64,000 nt of DNA, taken from the NCBI GenBank assembly GCA_002503825.1, contig DASP01000005.1, forward strand, positions 62,001 to 126,000, in the 5' to 3' direction. The notes beneath the pieces are model-generated. The model had not been told where the DNA came from and ran no database searches. It saw nothing but the letters and a program-made list of their open reading frames with translations. Shown here piece by piece: positions 1 through 9,074 of the stretch. Each line of letters opens with the position of its first letter. The first letter of the stretch is position 1. Origin of the DNA: Methanoregulaceae archaeon UBA467 (GTDB lineage Archaea > Halobacteriota > Methanomicrobia > Methanomicrobiales > Methanospirillaceae). Position numbers and translations under genes: made by a program.

Positions 1-279
1 TTCTCTATCCTGTTACATCAATACATTGTTTTTGAAAGTATCTCTTCCCGGGTCACTGCCACCCGGCAGGTATCGCAGTAATGCAGACACACCATGCTAT
101 AATATGACATAGTTTTTTGTTTCAGGCACCCTTACATTATTCCTGTTTAATGTTGACAGGGCACCCCCCGATTAGAGAAGAGGATATCGTCATGGACTCA
201 TACACGCGAGAACTACGAGCATGCAGAGGGAGCAGTGCCACATGGCCGGCTCTGCTCGGCCGGAGCACAGTGAGTGCAT
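1..279. other. Left-edge intergenic region
   Basis: No protein-coding gene could be supported here. A TATA-like ctataatatg near 95-104 could drive the downstream ligase operon. A short GGCCG/CGGCC inverted repeat lies at about 244-262, just before the first start codon. Its role is unknown. Confidence 0.4.
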
Positions 280-1569
280 ATGTACTGGAATAAGACCATA
301 GAGACATTATCGCCCGCAGATCTTGCAGACCTGCAGTTAAAACGCCTGAAAACAACACTCGCACAGGTCATGAAGGTCGGGTTCTACCAGAAAAAATTCA
401 GGGACGAAGGGGTCAGATTAGAAGATGTAAAGACCCTTGCCGATGTCTCAAAATTGCCATTTACGCGGAAACAGGACCTGCGGAACGGTTACCCGTTTGG
501 CTTTTTTGCCGTCCCGTTAAACCAGGTGGTCCGCATCCACACGACCTCAGGGACCACCGGAAAACCGACCGTGGTGGGCTATACCAGGGCGGACCTGGAC
601 ACCTGGTCCGAACTCATCGCGAGGAACATGACCATGGTCGGCCTGACAAAAGACGACGTATTCCAGAACATGGTCAATTACGGCATGTTCACCGGCGGTC
701 TCGGGTTCCATTACGGTGCGGAGAAGATCGGGATGACGGTCATCCCCAGTGCAACGGGTAATACGAAACGCCAGATCGAGATGATACAGGACTTCGGAGT
801 CACCGCGATCCATTGCACCCCGAGCTACGCGATGCACCTCGCTGAGGTGGCCGAGGAGATGGATGCATCGCTGGACACCCTGAAGACCGGATTATTCGGC
901 GCTGAACCATGGTCAGACTCGATGAGAGCCGAGCTCGAACGAAAACTCGGTGTCACAGCCTACGATTCCTACGGGCTCTCCGAGCTCTTCGGCCCGGGTG
1001 TTGCATTCGAGTGCCCTGAGCGTGACGGCCTCCATATCTGGCACGACTGTTATCTCGTGGAGATCATAGACCCGGTCAGCGGCGACGTCCTCGGCGATGG
1101 CGAACGTGGTGAACTCGTAGTGACGCCGCTCATGAAAGAGGCCATGCCCCTCGTCAGGTACCGGACCGGCGACGTAACCATGACAATTGAAGACGGGTGC
1201 CTCTGCGGACGAGCCAAAAAGATCGCACGTATCACCGGGCGGAGTGATGATATGCTTGTAATAAGGGGTATCAACGTATTCCCCTCCCAGATTGAGCATG
1301 TTCTTCTTAAAATTCCTGAAGTCGGGAATCAGTTTATGGTCTATGTAGACAGAGTCAATCACCTTGATGAAATGACAATAGACGTTGAGATCGATAAGGG
1401 CCATTTCAGCGGGGAATTGCATGACCTGGCCCGTATCCAGAAAAAAGTCATGAAGCAGCTGCGTGACGCGCTCGAACTGCGCACCACGGTCAACATCGTG
1501 GAGCCGGGGTCGCTGCCGCGGTTTGAGGGGAAGGCAAAACGGGTCGTAGACCGGCGGGGGTCGATGTAA
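280..1569 (+). CDS. paaK: Phenylacetate-CoA ligase family protein (copy 1)
   Basis: An adenylate-forming ligase that would activate an aryl acid (phenylacetate, indoleacetate or similar) with ATP and CoA in the cytoplasm. The AMP/ATP-binding loop TTSGTTGKPT is near residue 90, YRTGD near 295, and the PaaK-type C-terminal domain ends in FEGKAKRV. At 429 residues it has the usual PaaK length. I chose ATG 280; a GTG two codons upstream (274) is equally possible. The stop overlaps the start of a second ligase by one base, so the two are probably one transcript. In methanogens such enzymes are linked to aryl-acid salvage through indolepyruvate-type oxidoreductases. The exact substrate is inference. 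Confidence 0.9.
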   Translation: MYWNKTIETLSPADLADLQLKRLKTTLAQVMKVGFYQKKFRDEGVRLEDVKTLADVSKLPFTRKQDLRNGYPFGFFAVPLNQVVRIHTTSGTTGKPTVVGYTRADLDTWSELIARNMTMVGLTKDDVFQNMVNYGMFTGGLGFHYGAEKIGMTVIPSATGNTKRQIEMIQDFGVTAIHCTPSYAMHLAEVAEEMDASLDTLKTGLFGAEPWSDSMRAELERKLGVTAYDSYGLSELFGPGVAFECPERDGLHIWHDCYLVEIIDPVSGDVLGDGERGELVVTPLMKEAMPLVRYRTGDVTMTIEDGCLCGRAKKIARITGRSDDMLVIRGINVFPSQIEHVLLKIPEVGNQFMVYVDRVNHLDEMTIDVEIDKGHFSGELHDLARIQKKVMKQLRDALELRTTVNIVEPGSLPRFEGKAKRVVDRRGSM

Positions 1570-2870
1570 TGCGGTGCTGGGATCCCAGGATGGAGACGAT
1601 GCCAAAAGAGGAGATCCGGGAGATGCAATACAAGCTCCTCAAGACGCTGGTCTACCGCCTCTACAGTTTCTCGCCATTCTACCACGACAGGATGAAGGCC
1701 CAGTCGGTCCACCCTGACGATATCAGGTCTCTTGAAGATATCAGGAAACTCCCGTTCATGTATAAACGGGACCTGAGGGACAATTACCCGGACCGGATCT
1801 TTACCGCAACGCAGGAAGACCTTGTTCGCTACCATGTCTCGTCAGGGACCACCGGGAAACCGACGGTTGTCGGGTACACACAGAATGACCTGAATAACTG
1901 GACAACCTCCCTTGCACGGGCCCTGACCTCGTGCGGGCTCGGGCGGGGCGATGTCATGCAGGTCAGTTACGGCTACGGTCTCTTTACCGGTGGCCTCGGG
2001 CTCCACTACGGCGCAGAGCGAATCGGTGCAACGGTCCTTCCCACCAGTGTCGGCAACACCGAACGCCAGATTGAACTGATGCAGGACCTGCATGCAACCG
2101 CGATTGCCTGTACTCCGTCCTACCTCCTTCACATCGGTGAGGTGGCAGAGAAGATGGGGATCAGCATCGGGAAAGACACCGACCTCAGGATAGGCATACT
2201 CGGTGCAGAACCATGGTCAGAGACCATGAGGGACCGTATCCAGGACTGGCTCGGGATAAAGGCGTATGATATCTACGGGACAAGCGAGCTTTCAGGACCC
2301 ATGTTCTGCGAGTGCAGCGAACAGAACGGGTTCCATGTCTGGGGCGACCTTGCATATGTTGAGATCCTTGACCCGGAGACGGGTGAATCGCTTGGACCGG
2401 GGGAAAAAGGGGAGATGGTCCTGACCATGCTTCAGAAAGAGGCGCTCCCCATGATCCGCTACCGGATCGGGGATATCACTTCGTTCGAGGACGAGGTGTG
2501 CCCCTGTGGCCGCACTCACACGCGTGTCAGGAGGATATCAGGGCGTGTCGATGATATGCTCATTATCCGGGGTATCAACGTTTTCCCCTCGCAGATCGAG
2601 TATGCCCTGATGGAGATCCCTGAGGTTGGCCAGCATTTCCAGATTGTCGTTGACAGGAAGGGTGCCCTCGACGAAATGCTCGTCAGGGTTGAGGTAAGCC
2701 CTGATGCATTCTCAGATAAAATCACAGAATTAATGAAGATCAGCAAGAATGTTGAACACAAACTACGCAATACCTTAAACGTAGGTGTCAAAGTGGAACT
2801 CGTTGAACCGGGATCACTCCCGCGGTTCGAGGGAAAGGCAAAACGAGTCGTTGACAGGAGGACATTATGA
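1569..2870 (+). CDS. paaK: Phenylacetate-CoA ligase family protein (copy 2)
   Basis: Second adenylate-forming aryl-CoA ligase, 433 residues, clearly paralogous to the copy immediately upstream: same SSGTTGKPTVVGYT loop, the same INVFPSQIE segment and the same C-terminal FEGKAKRVVDRR. Its ATG shares one base with the previous stop, and its own stop overlaps the next ATG, indicating translational coupling. Cys residues in the CPCGR segment near 315 resemble the CLCGR of copy 1. Two adjacent copies with diverged sequence suggest two substrates or a heteromer; the sequence does not decide between these. Confidence 0.9.
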   Translation: MRCWDPRMETMPKEEIREMQYKLLKTLVYRLYSFSPFYHDRMKAQSVHPDDIRSLEDIRKLPFMYKRDLRDNYPDRIFTATQEDLVRYHVSSGTTGKPTVVGYTQNDLNNWTTSLARALTSCGLGRGDVMQVSYGYGLFTGGLGLHYGAERIGATVLPTSVGNTERQIELMQDLHATAIACTPSYLLHIGEVAEKMGISIGKDTDLRIGILGAEPWSETMRDRIQDWLGIKAYDIYGTSELSGPMFCECSEQNGFHVWGDLAYVEILDPETGESLGPGEKGEMVLTMLQKEALPMIRYRIGDITSFEDEVCPCGRTHTRVRRISGRVDDMLIIRGINVFPSQIEYALMEIPEVGQHFQIVVDRKGALDEMLVRVEVSPDAFSDKITELMKISKNVEHKLRNTLNVGVKVELVEPGSLPRFEGKAKRVVDRRTL

Positions 2871-3304
2871 CGGAAACCCGCAATTACATCATCAAGCAGA
2901 TATCGGTATTTTCAGAAAACCGGCCGGGAAGGCTTGCTGCGATCGCCCATGCACTGGAAGAGGAAAAGATCAACATTCTCGCGTTCAGCATCGCCGAGGC
3001 AAACGGGTTCGGCGTCGTGCGGGCGCTCGTCGACCACCCGAAAAAGGCCTATGACAAACTGACCTCAATTGGGTTCAATGTTGCATTTACCGATGTGATT
3101 GCGGTAAAAATGCGCGACGAACCGGGCGGCCTCTACGAAATAGCAAAGATCCTTGGCGATGCGAAGATCAACATCGAATACTCGTACGCGTACAGCGGTA
3201 AAGAGGGCGCAGTCCTTATCCTTCGTGTGGACAATGCCCCTGCCGCAATTACCGGCATCCTCACCGGTGGCGGAACCCTCATTGAGACTTCAGTCTTTCA
3301 CTGA
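2867..3304 (+). CDS. Tandem ACT-domain protein
   Basis: 145-residue cytoplasmic protein made of two ACT domains (about residues 5-70 and 75-143), each starting with a beta strand followed by the N/E-x-PG-x-L turn (SENRPGRLAAIA and MRDEPGGLYEIA). ACT domains bind amino acids as allosteric signals. The ATGA overlap with the upstream ligase places it in the same operon, and PaaK genes in anaerobes are commonly followed by such a protein. A regulatory role toward the ligases, probably sensing an aromatic amino acid, is inference. Confidence 0.85.
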   Translation: MTETRNYIIKQISVFSENRPGRLAAIAHALEEEKINILAFSIAEANGFGVVRALVDHPKKAYDKLTSIGFNVAFTDVIAVKMRDEPGGLYEIAKILGDAKINIEYSYAYSGKEGAVLILRVDNAPAAITGILTGGGTLIETSVFH

Positions 3305-3308
3305 ATCA

Positions 3309-4595
3309 CTACTTTTTTTCCCACTTTATCAGTTCAGTTACGCTCGAGAGCGTACTTCCCCGGTTTATCTCTTCCCTGACCCGTTCCTCGTTCTTTTTCA
3401 CTTCGATCGACCTCCTCGCAATCTCGTATGCACGTTCACGCGGTATGACGACCACTCCGCTCTCGTCGCCGGCGATCCAGTCCCCGGGCCTGACCTGCTG
3501 ACCGCCGCAGAGGATCTCAGTATTAATCTCGCCGAACCCCTTTGGTTCACCTGCGTTCGGGACGATTGCGCGTGCGAAAACCGGGAATTTCAGCTTCCTG
3601 ATATCGTCCACGTCGCGGACGCTGCCGTCGATGACGACCCCTGCAAGCCCTTTTGTCATAGCGCTGATCGTGGCGAGTTCGCCCCACGTCGCAATATGGG
3701 TGGCACCCTCGTTGTTGATGACGAGCACGTCGCCTTTTTCAGCCACGTCAATTGCTTCCACTGGTTTTGCCCAGTCTCCTGCAAATGACTGCACCGTCAC
3801 TGCCTTTCCTGTCATCTTCACGTTGCCGCAGATCGAAACGATGCCTGACATGGCCCCTTTCCGGTGCATGGCATCAGAGATATTCGGGGTCGAGGTCAAA
3901 AGGAGCATCTCCATGATCTCACCTGTCATGGAACGGGGTTGTACAGCGGCTGCTGATGGCCGGTCCATGCTGGTCCTGACACTGCGTGACGAAGCGGTTA
4001 CATCAGCCGATTTCGTGATTGAACCTCCCACGATGATAATCCCGGCACCATTCTCCACGGCCTGCGCAGCGGTCACCGCGTTTAAGCCTCCTGCGGCGGC
4101 AACCGGGATGCTGACTGCCCCGGCCAGGGATGAAAGAAGGGCGAGAGAGTCCTTTCCGATCATCTGCTGGTCTATTCCGACATGGGCGTTTATTATATGC
4201 ACACCGAGGTGTTCCAGTTCCTTTGATCGCTGCACCGGATCGGCCACGTTGATCAGGTCGGCCATCAGTTTCACGCCAAAGACCGACGCCGCGCTCACCG
4301 CTTCCGCGATGACTGAATCGTCTGCATCGGCAAGGATACAGACAACGCTGGCCCCGGCTTTTGCTGCCATTTCGACCTCAAGTGCACCCGTATCGGCGAC
4401 CTTCATGTCGGCAACCACAGGATGGGACGGGAATTCCGCGTGGAGCGATCGGACTGCCTCCATGCCCTCGCTCTTGATGAGGGGGGTCCCGGCCTCGATC
4501 CAGTCCGCGCCTCCGGCTACTGCCTCGCGGGCGATCTGGACCGCTCGTTTCAGTTCAAGAAGGTCAAGTGCTACCTGAAGGATCGGTTTCTGCAT
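3309..4595 (-). CDS. Bifunctional hexulose-6-phosphate synthase / RraA-like protein
   Basis: Two-domain fusion of about 428 residues. Residues 1-210 are a hexulose-6-phosphate synthase TIM barrel of the orotidine-decarboxylase superfamily (DLLELKRA, GADWIEAGTP, VADMKVADTG, AGGLN). Residues 225-425 are an RraA/demethylmenaquinone-methyltransferase-like domain (GDVLVIN, GVVIDGSVRD, GDWIAGDESGVVVI). In archaea lacking the oxidative pentose pathway, HPS runs in reverse with PHI to make ribulose 5-phosphate. I chose ATG 4595 (MQKPILQ) because the longer frame opens only with a TTG at 4616. It converges on the ACT gene with a 4-bp gap. Confidence 0.9.
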   Translation of the reverse strand: MQKPILQVALDLLELKRAVQIAREAVAGGADWIEAGTPLIKSEGMEAVRSLHAEFPSHPVVADMKVADTGALEVEMAAKAGASVVCILADADDSVIAEAVSAASVFGVKLMADLINVADPVQRSKELEHLGVHIINAHVGIDQQMIGKDSLALLSSLAGAVSIPVAAAGGLNAVTAAQAVENGAGIIIVGGSITKSADVTASSRSVRTSMDRPSAAAVQPRSMTGEIMEMLLLTSTPNISDAMHRKGAMSGIVSICGNVKMTGKAVTVQSFAGDWAKPVEAIDVAEKGDVLVINNEGATHIATWGELATISAMTKGLAGVVIDGSVRDVDDIRKLKFPVFARAIVPNAGEPKGFGEINTEILCGGQQVRPGDWIAGDESGVVVIPRERAYEIARRSIEVKKNEERVREEINRGSTLSSVTELIKWEKK

Positions 4596-4783
4596 GCTAC
4601 AGGGATGTGAAAACAATTCTCTTAAGTCTTTTCTGGTTCTGTCCTGCCATCGTATAAAACAAGACCGCGGGTATTTCCACCTGCACCCCTGAAAAGAGCC
4701 GGTTTTTCATACACCCCTTTCCGCCATTCCATTCAAAAGGCAATGTGCAGGGTTTTTTTAAACCAATTCGCGGCTTGCCGGAG

Positions 4784-4792
4784 TTATATTTA
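4784..4792 (+). promoter_or_regulatory. TATA box of the TerC-like gene
   Basis: The ttatattta sequence sits about 31-39 bp upstream of the start at 4823, implying transcription starting close to the start codon (short leader or leaderless). No Shine-Dalgarno is visible before that ATG. Confidence 0.5.
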
Positions 4793-4822
4793 ATTCCCCC
4801 AGCACAGACATAGTACGAACCA

Positions 4823-5746
4823 ATGGATATCCTCTCCATCATCCTGATCATCGCAGGGCTCTGTCTCTTTGAGACCATCAGCAGTATTGATAATGCCATT
4901 ATCAATGCCGAGGTCCTCTCGACGATGTCTGCATGGGCGCGGAAGTGGTTCCTTGTCTGGGGACTCGTCATTGCAGTAGTTGTCGTGAGAGGTATTCTGC
5001 CGTGGATGATCGTCTGGATGGCAACACCGTCCCTCGGGCCGATAGAGGCATTCACGGCTACCTTTTCAAATGATCCCGCAGTGATCGAGGCGATAAGCCT
5101 TTCCGCCCCGGTGCTGCTCATGGGCGGGGGCACATTCCTTATATTCCTCTTTTTACACTGGATATTTCTTGAAGAGAAGAACTACGGTCTTTTTGGCGAG
5201 CGTTATATCGCGTCCAAGGGAGTCTGGTTTTTTGCTGCAGTCTCGATCCTGCTCATGCTCCTGGTCTGGTTTGCCCTGCAGGTAAACCCGCTGGTGGCGT
5301 TTGGTGCGGTGGTCGGTTCGACTGCCTTTTTCATCGTACACGGGTTCCGCCAGAACGCCGAGGAGCAGGAACGAAAAATGCTCGGGGGCAACCTCACCGA
5401 TATCAGCAAACTCTTCTATCTCGAGGTTATTGACGCCACCTTCTCGGTCGACGGCGTCCTTGGTGCATTTGCCTTCACGCTCTCGGTCCCGCTCATCCTT
5501 ATCGGAAACGGTGTCGGCGCACTGGTCGTCAGGGAGATGACGGTTCGGAATATCGATACGATTAAAAAATATCTGTTCCTGAAAAACGGGGCCATGTATT
5601 CGATCCTGTTCCTCGGCACCATCATGATAGTGGACAGTTTCGGGTTCCACATTCCGACATGGCTCTCTCCCATTGTAACGTTCGGGGTTGTCGGGTTCTT
5701 CCTGTTCAAGTCCAAGCGGGCCCTGACACAGTCTGGGGCAGCCTGA
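4823..5746 (+). CDS. DUF475/TerC-like integral membrane protein
   Basis: 307 residues with about seven to nine hydrophobic segments. The TerC-superfamily signature appears twice: a FETISSIDNAIINAEVL segment in the first helix and LEVIDATFSVDGVLGAFAF in the second half, with acidic residues in the membrane that are thought to bind metal. TerC and related proteins have been linked to metal export or to metalation of secreted enzymes. It is a monocistronic-looking gene with its own TATA box. Substrate unknown. Confidence 0.85.
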   Translation: MDILSIILIIAGLCLFETISSIDNAIINAEVLSTMSAWARKWFLVWGLVIAVVVVRGILPWMIVWMATPSLGPIEAFTATFSNDPAVIEAISLSAPVLLMGGGTFLIFLFLHWIFLEEKNYGLFGERYIASKGVWFFAAVSILLMLLVWFALQVNPLVAFGAVVGSTAFFIVHGFRQNAEEQERKMLGGNLTDISKLFYLEVIDATFSVDGVLGAFAFTLSVPLILIGNGVGALVVREMTVRNIDTIKKYLFLKNGAMYSILFLGTIMIVDSFGFHIPTWLSPIVTFGVVGFFLFKSKRALTQSGAA

Positions 5747-5805
5747 TCTTCCCAATGCAAATATCAACGCAGGGTGTTTTGATTTTTTTTGTTGAAATCG
5801 TCATT

Positions 5806-6060
5806 TGGATAAAACCGGTCCTGTCATCATCCGGCAGGTTTTCTCCCCACGAATCCCTTTTTTTACAGTAAACCACGTATTTTCTGGTTTTATCAGGGCC
5901 CTCAATTTTTTCAGGGAATCCCGGGTAAAAAATAGTCAATTTTTTTCACCCCCGATATGGCCCCGGGAGTACTCTTCCGGCGTCCGGACATCAAGGATAA
6001 CGCATCCGGATTCTTCCCCGATTACATTTCAGGAACTTCCGGGGAGTACGTCCGGCAGGT
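5806..6060 (-). pseudogene. Decayed rhodanese-domain gene
   Basis: Translating the minus strand in all frames recovers the pieces of one rhodanese domain in order but in different frames. VILDVRTPEEYSRGHIGG (about 5960-6015) is the classical substrate-loop region. A frameshift follows at a run of A residues; then come PGFPEKIEGPDKTRKYVVYC and KKRDSWGE, the active-site Cys strand near 5866-5880. Stops and frame changes at about 6035 and 5950 break the reading frame. It lies downstream of the superoxide reductase on the same strand, so it may once have been co-transcribed. The remaining 5747-5805 sequence is T-rich with nothing recognised. Confidence 0.6.
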
Positions 6061-6125
6061 TCTATTATCCTCACCGGCCGGCACGGGCTGGCCGCCTGCA
6101 TACAGTTCTTGCCGACCCTTCCTGC

Positions 6126-6506
6126 TCAACCGACATTTATTTCCTTCTTTCCTGACCAGAGGCCATGAAGGTTACAGTACTCAAGGGCATGGATGACCCC
6201 GCTCTTTGAAAACTTTACCTTCAGGGTAATGTCCGGGTCTGTTGTCGGGGCATTGAATGACACCTTTGCCAGAACGACCGGGTTGAACGCCCGTCCTTCC
6301 TCGTAAAAATATACTTCCAGCCACCGTATGGAATGTTCGACCGTGTTCGGGTGGGGACCGACGCTCACTTTGATCGTCACTCCTTCGTCTGCCTTTACTT
6401 TATCAGGCGCTTCTATCTTCGGGGTATGTCCCTCTCTCTTGCCGAGCGCCTCTCCGGCGGCGTTGTCAAACGTGTTTATCAGGACACCGAGATCTTTTTT
6501 CTCCAT
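6126..6506 (-). CDS. sor: Superoxide reductase (neelaredoxin / class II desulfoferrodoxin type)
   Basis: 126-residue non-heme iron enzyme that reduces superoxide to peroxide without making oxygen, suiting an anaerobe. The Fe(His)4Cys ligand set is visible: H27 in GHTPK, H52 and H58 in the PHPNTVEHSI block, C111 and H114 in CNLHG. No N-terminal desulforedoxin Cys cluster is present, so it is the one-iron form. ATG 6506 was chosen because AGGTGA lies 8 bases upstream and a TATA-like ttatttattt is near 6551. A longer in-frame extension to 6731 has no support. It lies upstream of a decayed rhodanese gene. Confidence 0.92.
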   Translation of the reverse strand: MEKKDLGVLINTFDNAAGEALGKREGHTPKIEAPDKVKADEGVTIKVSVGPHPNTVEHSIRWLEVYFYEEGRAFNPVVLAKVSFNAPTTDPDITLKVKFSKSGVIHALEYCNLHGLWSGKKEINVG

Positions 6507-6808
6507 CGTTTCATTCACCTTAATTTGTGAGAGAGGACAGGGAAAAATAAATAATTTTTCATCCCGGGAGAGAGACGATCTTTCCCCGAAATATCGGTAC
6601 AACGGTGTGGATCCACCCGGAAAAACCCCCTGTCCCGCCAGGGGATACCAAGGTGTCCTTCGCGGCCATACCTGATATTCTGTCATCATCGATCGGTCTG
6701 TCCGGGGCGACTCGGATGAATCTGCCGGCAAACAGGCATGCCGTCCGCCGGGATACCCGGTAATGTCCGGTTAAATTGAAGAATACGGAAAAAAGGTGAA
6801 ATTCTAAT
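6507..6808. other. Intergenic region upstream of sor
   Basis: Contains the minus-strand TATA-like element for sor (about 6551-6560) and a CCCCTG...CAGGGG hairpin near 6627-6644. No coding sequence was supported. Confidence 0.35.
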
Positions 6809-7315
6809 TTATTCTTCTGAATACGTATCCTGGAAGGTGATATCATCGAGTTTTTTCTTCGGTTCAAGGGTAATATCAGCCGGGTATCCGGCAGGGATAA
6901 GAGATACGAGGGTATAATTGTCCGGTACCTGGAGCAGCGTCCTGACGGCCTCGACATACTCTTTTTTCTCCCCCGTGACCCAGCAGGACCCGATGCCATA
7001 GGCCTGAAGGGCGATAATCAAGTTTTCTGTCGCCGCACAGCAGTCTTCCAGATAATATTTGGCAGTTTTATCCCCGAATACTGCAATACAAAGCGGGGCA
7101 TCTGCGATGAATTTCCCTTTATCGGTCAGGTCCGCAATTTTTTTTCGCAGTTCCGCCGATTTGATGACTCCAAAAAGCCACGGCTGTTCATTTTTCGCCG
7201 TCGGAGCGAGATGCCCGCATTCCAGAACATCCCTGATGATGAGATCCGTCACCGGGTCGGGCTTATATTTCCTTATACTGTGACGGCTCTTGAGAATTGT
7301 GGTACCAAGGTTCAT
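6809..7315 (-). CDS. Nitroreductase-family flavoprotein
   Basis: 168 residues, compact FMN-dependent nitroreductase fold. It opens with the conserved FMN-phosphate segment (SRHSIRKYKPDPV), continues with GHLAPTAKNEQPWLFGVI, the DCCAATENLIIALQAYGIGSCWV helix and a C-terminal PAGYP motif. Family members reduce quinones, nitro compounds or flavins with NAD(P)H. The substrate cannot be told. Its ATG overlaps the stop of a damaged small ORF, suggesting former translational coupling. Confidence 0.9.
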   Translation of the reverse strand: MNLGTTILKSRHSIRKYKPDPVTDLIIRDVLECGHLAPTAKNEQPWLFGVIKSAELRKKIADLTDKGKFIADAPLCIAVFGDKTAKYYLEDCCAATENLIIALQAYGIGSCWVTGEKKEYVEAVRTLLQVPDNYTLVSLIPAGYPADITLEPKKKLDDITFQDTYSEE

Positions 7316-7499
7316 GACATGTGCTTGGTTTTCCCACTGAAAAAAACTTTCTTGACGATCGTTCCGGAAAACTCATCCCGTCCCCTGATATACAGGAGCG
7401 CCTGTTTTCCATTTAAAAGGCGCCGGTCGGTCCCACGCTCTCCTGCAGGTCTGCCAGTTGTTCGTAGCGCCATACCTCGTGACCACCTGGTGAAAACAT
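7312..7499 (-). pseudogene. Small gene broken by a frameshift, upstream of the nitroreductase
   Basis: An ATG at 7499 opens 28 sensible codons (MFSPGGHEVWRYEQLADLQE...) that end at a TAA. Shifting one frame continues with LLNGKQALLYIRGRDEFSG, TIVKKVFFSGK and a TGA that overlaps the nitroreductase ATG as ATGA. Together they would make a protein of about 60 residues. The helix-then-strand pattern and the stop/start coupling argue that this is a real gene with one indel near 7430. I do not recognise the family. A sequencing error is an alternative to true inactivation. Confidence 0.45.
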
Positions 7500-7615
7500 G
7501 CCGTGACCAATGACATTCCAGTAAGTGCGGCACGTGGGGGAATCCGGAAGGAAAAACCGGAATTACGCCTGAAAAAATCAATAAACCCAGCTATACCCGC
7601 AAAACGCAAAAAAAA

Positions 7616-8572
7616 TTATCTGCGTCCCGGCCGCACCGCGTACACCACGAACACGGCGGCCATAATTGTGATGATGCTCTCAAAACCCGGTGCTGCAGTC
7701 GGGGTAGGGGTTGTGGGAACCGGAATGGTCTCCGTCACCGTTTCTGTCATCGTTGTGGTTACCGGAGGCTGTGTAACTGTCGTCGGGGGAGTCGTTTCAG
7801 GAATGGTCACCCCGGTTGTCGCCTGCGTCGTGGGTTTTGTCGTTATAAGCGGGTTCACGCTCTGGACAAGAAATGTCTGCTCTTCGGACACCGTCTTTCC
7901 GACCCGGTCGTAATTATCTTTCATATCATTTGCATTGCATTCGGCCCACACACGGTATGTTCCCCGTGCATAATCCGAACTGCCGGTGAACCATATCCCG
8001 CCGGTCAGGAAGGGGGTCCTGTCAACCGGGATGTTCTTTAAGCGGTAACTGCCAAACGACGAGTATTCAATTCCGCCGGGTCCCATCACCCTGATCGTTA
8101 TCGGTGCACCTGAAACACCGGGACGGTTTGACATGACGTACATATTGGTATCGATACGGAATCCTGCCGCATCCCCGAGCGGGATCCAGTTGGCGGTCGG
8201 GGATATCGTAAAGTCAAGGGATGTATCCATGACCTTGAGGTCGAGAGTGGGGTCCTGGATATAAAATGCAAGCGTTTTACCAGGGAGGGTGAACCACGGT
8301 CCGGTCTTTGACGAGAACATCGCAGACGATGCATAGAAATCCTGTGCATCGGCGATCGATACCGTGGCAGACGGGACGTTGGTAACCTGCCCGTCCGGCC
8401 CGAACCATGCAATCTGGGAGCCGGTTGTCACTCCCGTCGCCGTAATATCCAGTCCCTGTTCACCGATGAATACGGTTCCGGACTGTGGAATAGTGTTCAG
8501 TGCCCCCATTGCAGGGTATGCTGCCATAATACATACCGCAAGTATTACTGCCGATATTGACCCTCTCAGCAT
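7616..8572 (-). CDS. Secreted DUF3821-type surface protein with PGF-CTERM-like tail
   Basis: About 318 residues. A Sec signal peptide (hydrophobic residues 5-24 ending AMGA) is followed by a beta-rich DUF3821-like domain (about residues 25-235), a Thr/Pro-rich linker of some 60 residues likely to be O-glycosylated, and a C-terminal PGFE-hydrophobic-RPGRR tail resembling the PGF-CTERM signal cut by archaeosortase. ATG 8572 has GGTGA five bases upstream; a GTG at 8590 is an alternative. Such proteins are abundant in Methanomicrobiales surfaces. Function unknown. Confidence 0.75.
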   Translation of the reverse strand: MLRGSISAVILAVCIMAAYPAMGALNTIPQSGTVFIGEQGLDITATGVTTGSQIAWFGPDGQVTNVPSATVSIADAQDFYASSAMFSSKTGPWFTLPGKTLAFYIQDPTLDLKVMDTSLDFTISPTANWIPLGDAAGFRIDTNMYVMSNRPGVSGAPITIRVMGPGGIEYSSFGSYRLKNIPVDRTPFLTGGIWFTGSSDYARGTYRVWAECNANDMKDNYDRVGKTVSEEQTFLVQSVNPLITTKPTTQATTGVTIPETTPPTTVTQPPVTTTMTETVTETIPVPTTPTPTAAPGFESIITIMAAVFVVYAVRPGRR

Positions 8573-8815
8573 TTTTTTCACCAGACTCACATCATCCTAA
8601 ATCTGTATAAACTATTCGCCGGAGTCAGTAAATGACTGCCCGGGCCTGGTTGCCGGTAATACATCCGTTTTGCCCGGGAGTAATTATTAAAAGCCCCATG
8701 TTATGTCTCATTCCGATTTTTAAGATATTTATTCCGGAATATGAACAGACACACCTCATCCTGATTTCCCGGGCTCTTAACGCTCTTTTTTTATCGCAGA
8801 AATGATTCCTTTTCA

Positions 8816-8895
8816 GCAGCACACCCGATTCTGACACTCCACACGGTCATAGTATTTCGTGATTACTCCCTCTCTGGCAGCACACCCGATTCTGA
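8816..8895 (+). repeat. Direct repeat of 19 bp, two copies
   Basis: The string cagcacacccgattctgac occurs at about 8816-8834 and again at about 8877-8895, where it leads into interspersed repeat copy A. It may mark duplication of the left end of that repeat unit. Confidence 0.6.
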
Positions 8896-9060
8896 CTCTC
8901 CCGGGGCTGATGACCCGCCGTCGATGCGTCCCTGCAATGCGACAGGGACCGTACTCATTGCTCTTCAGAAGTTACAGCAAAAACGGGTGCACCCTGCCCG
9001 GCGGTAATCCTTCGCGGGGAGGGACCGGGGGGTGCAGCCTCTCCTGCACACCTTCCGGAA
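8876..9060 (+). repeat. Interspersed structured repeat, copy A
   Basis: Contains the family core tcccggggctgatg, then gcgacagggaccgt about 45 bases on, then atccttcgcgggga and a G-rich/C-rich arm pair (ggggggtgcag...ctgcacacc) at the right end. The same order of blocks is found in five other intergenic gaps of the window. It lies just downstream of the minus-strand TraB gene. No ORF inside is conserved between copies. Confidence 0.7.
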
Positions 9061-9074
9061 AAATTGGGTTATAT

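Noticed and set aside
913..1605. Long minus-strand open frame (230 codons) opposite the first aryl-CoA ligase
   Set aside because: It is the antisense shadow of a well-supported ligase gene, with no recognisable motif or start signal.
3631..4578. Plus-strand open frame of 315 codons
   Set aside because: Antisense of the HPS-RraA fusion; Ser/Thr/Ala-rich translation without domains.
7621..8572. Thr/Pro repeats in the surface protein considered as a tandem DNA repeat
   Set aside because: They encode an ordinary glycosylated linker; no regular DNA period was seen.
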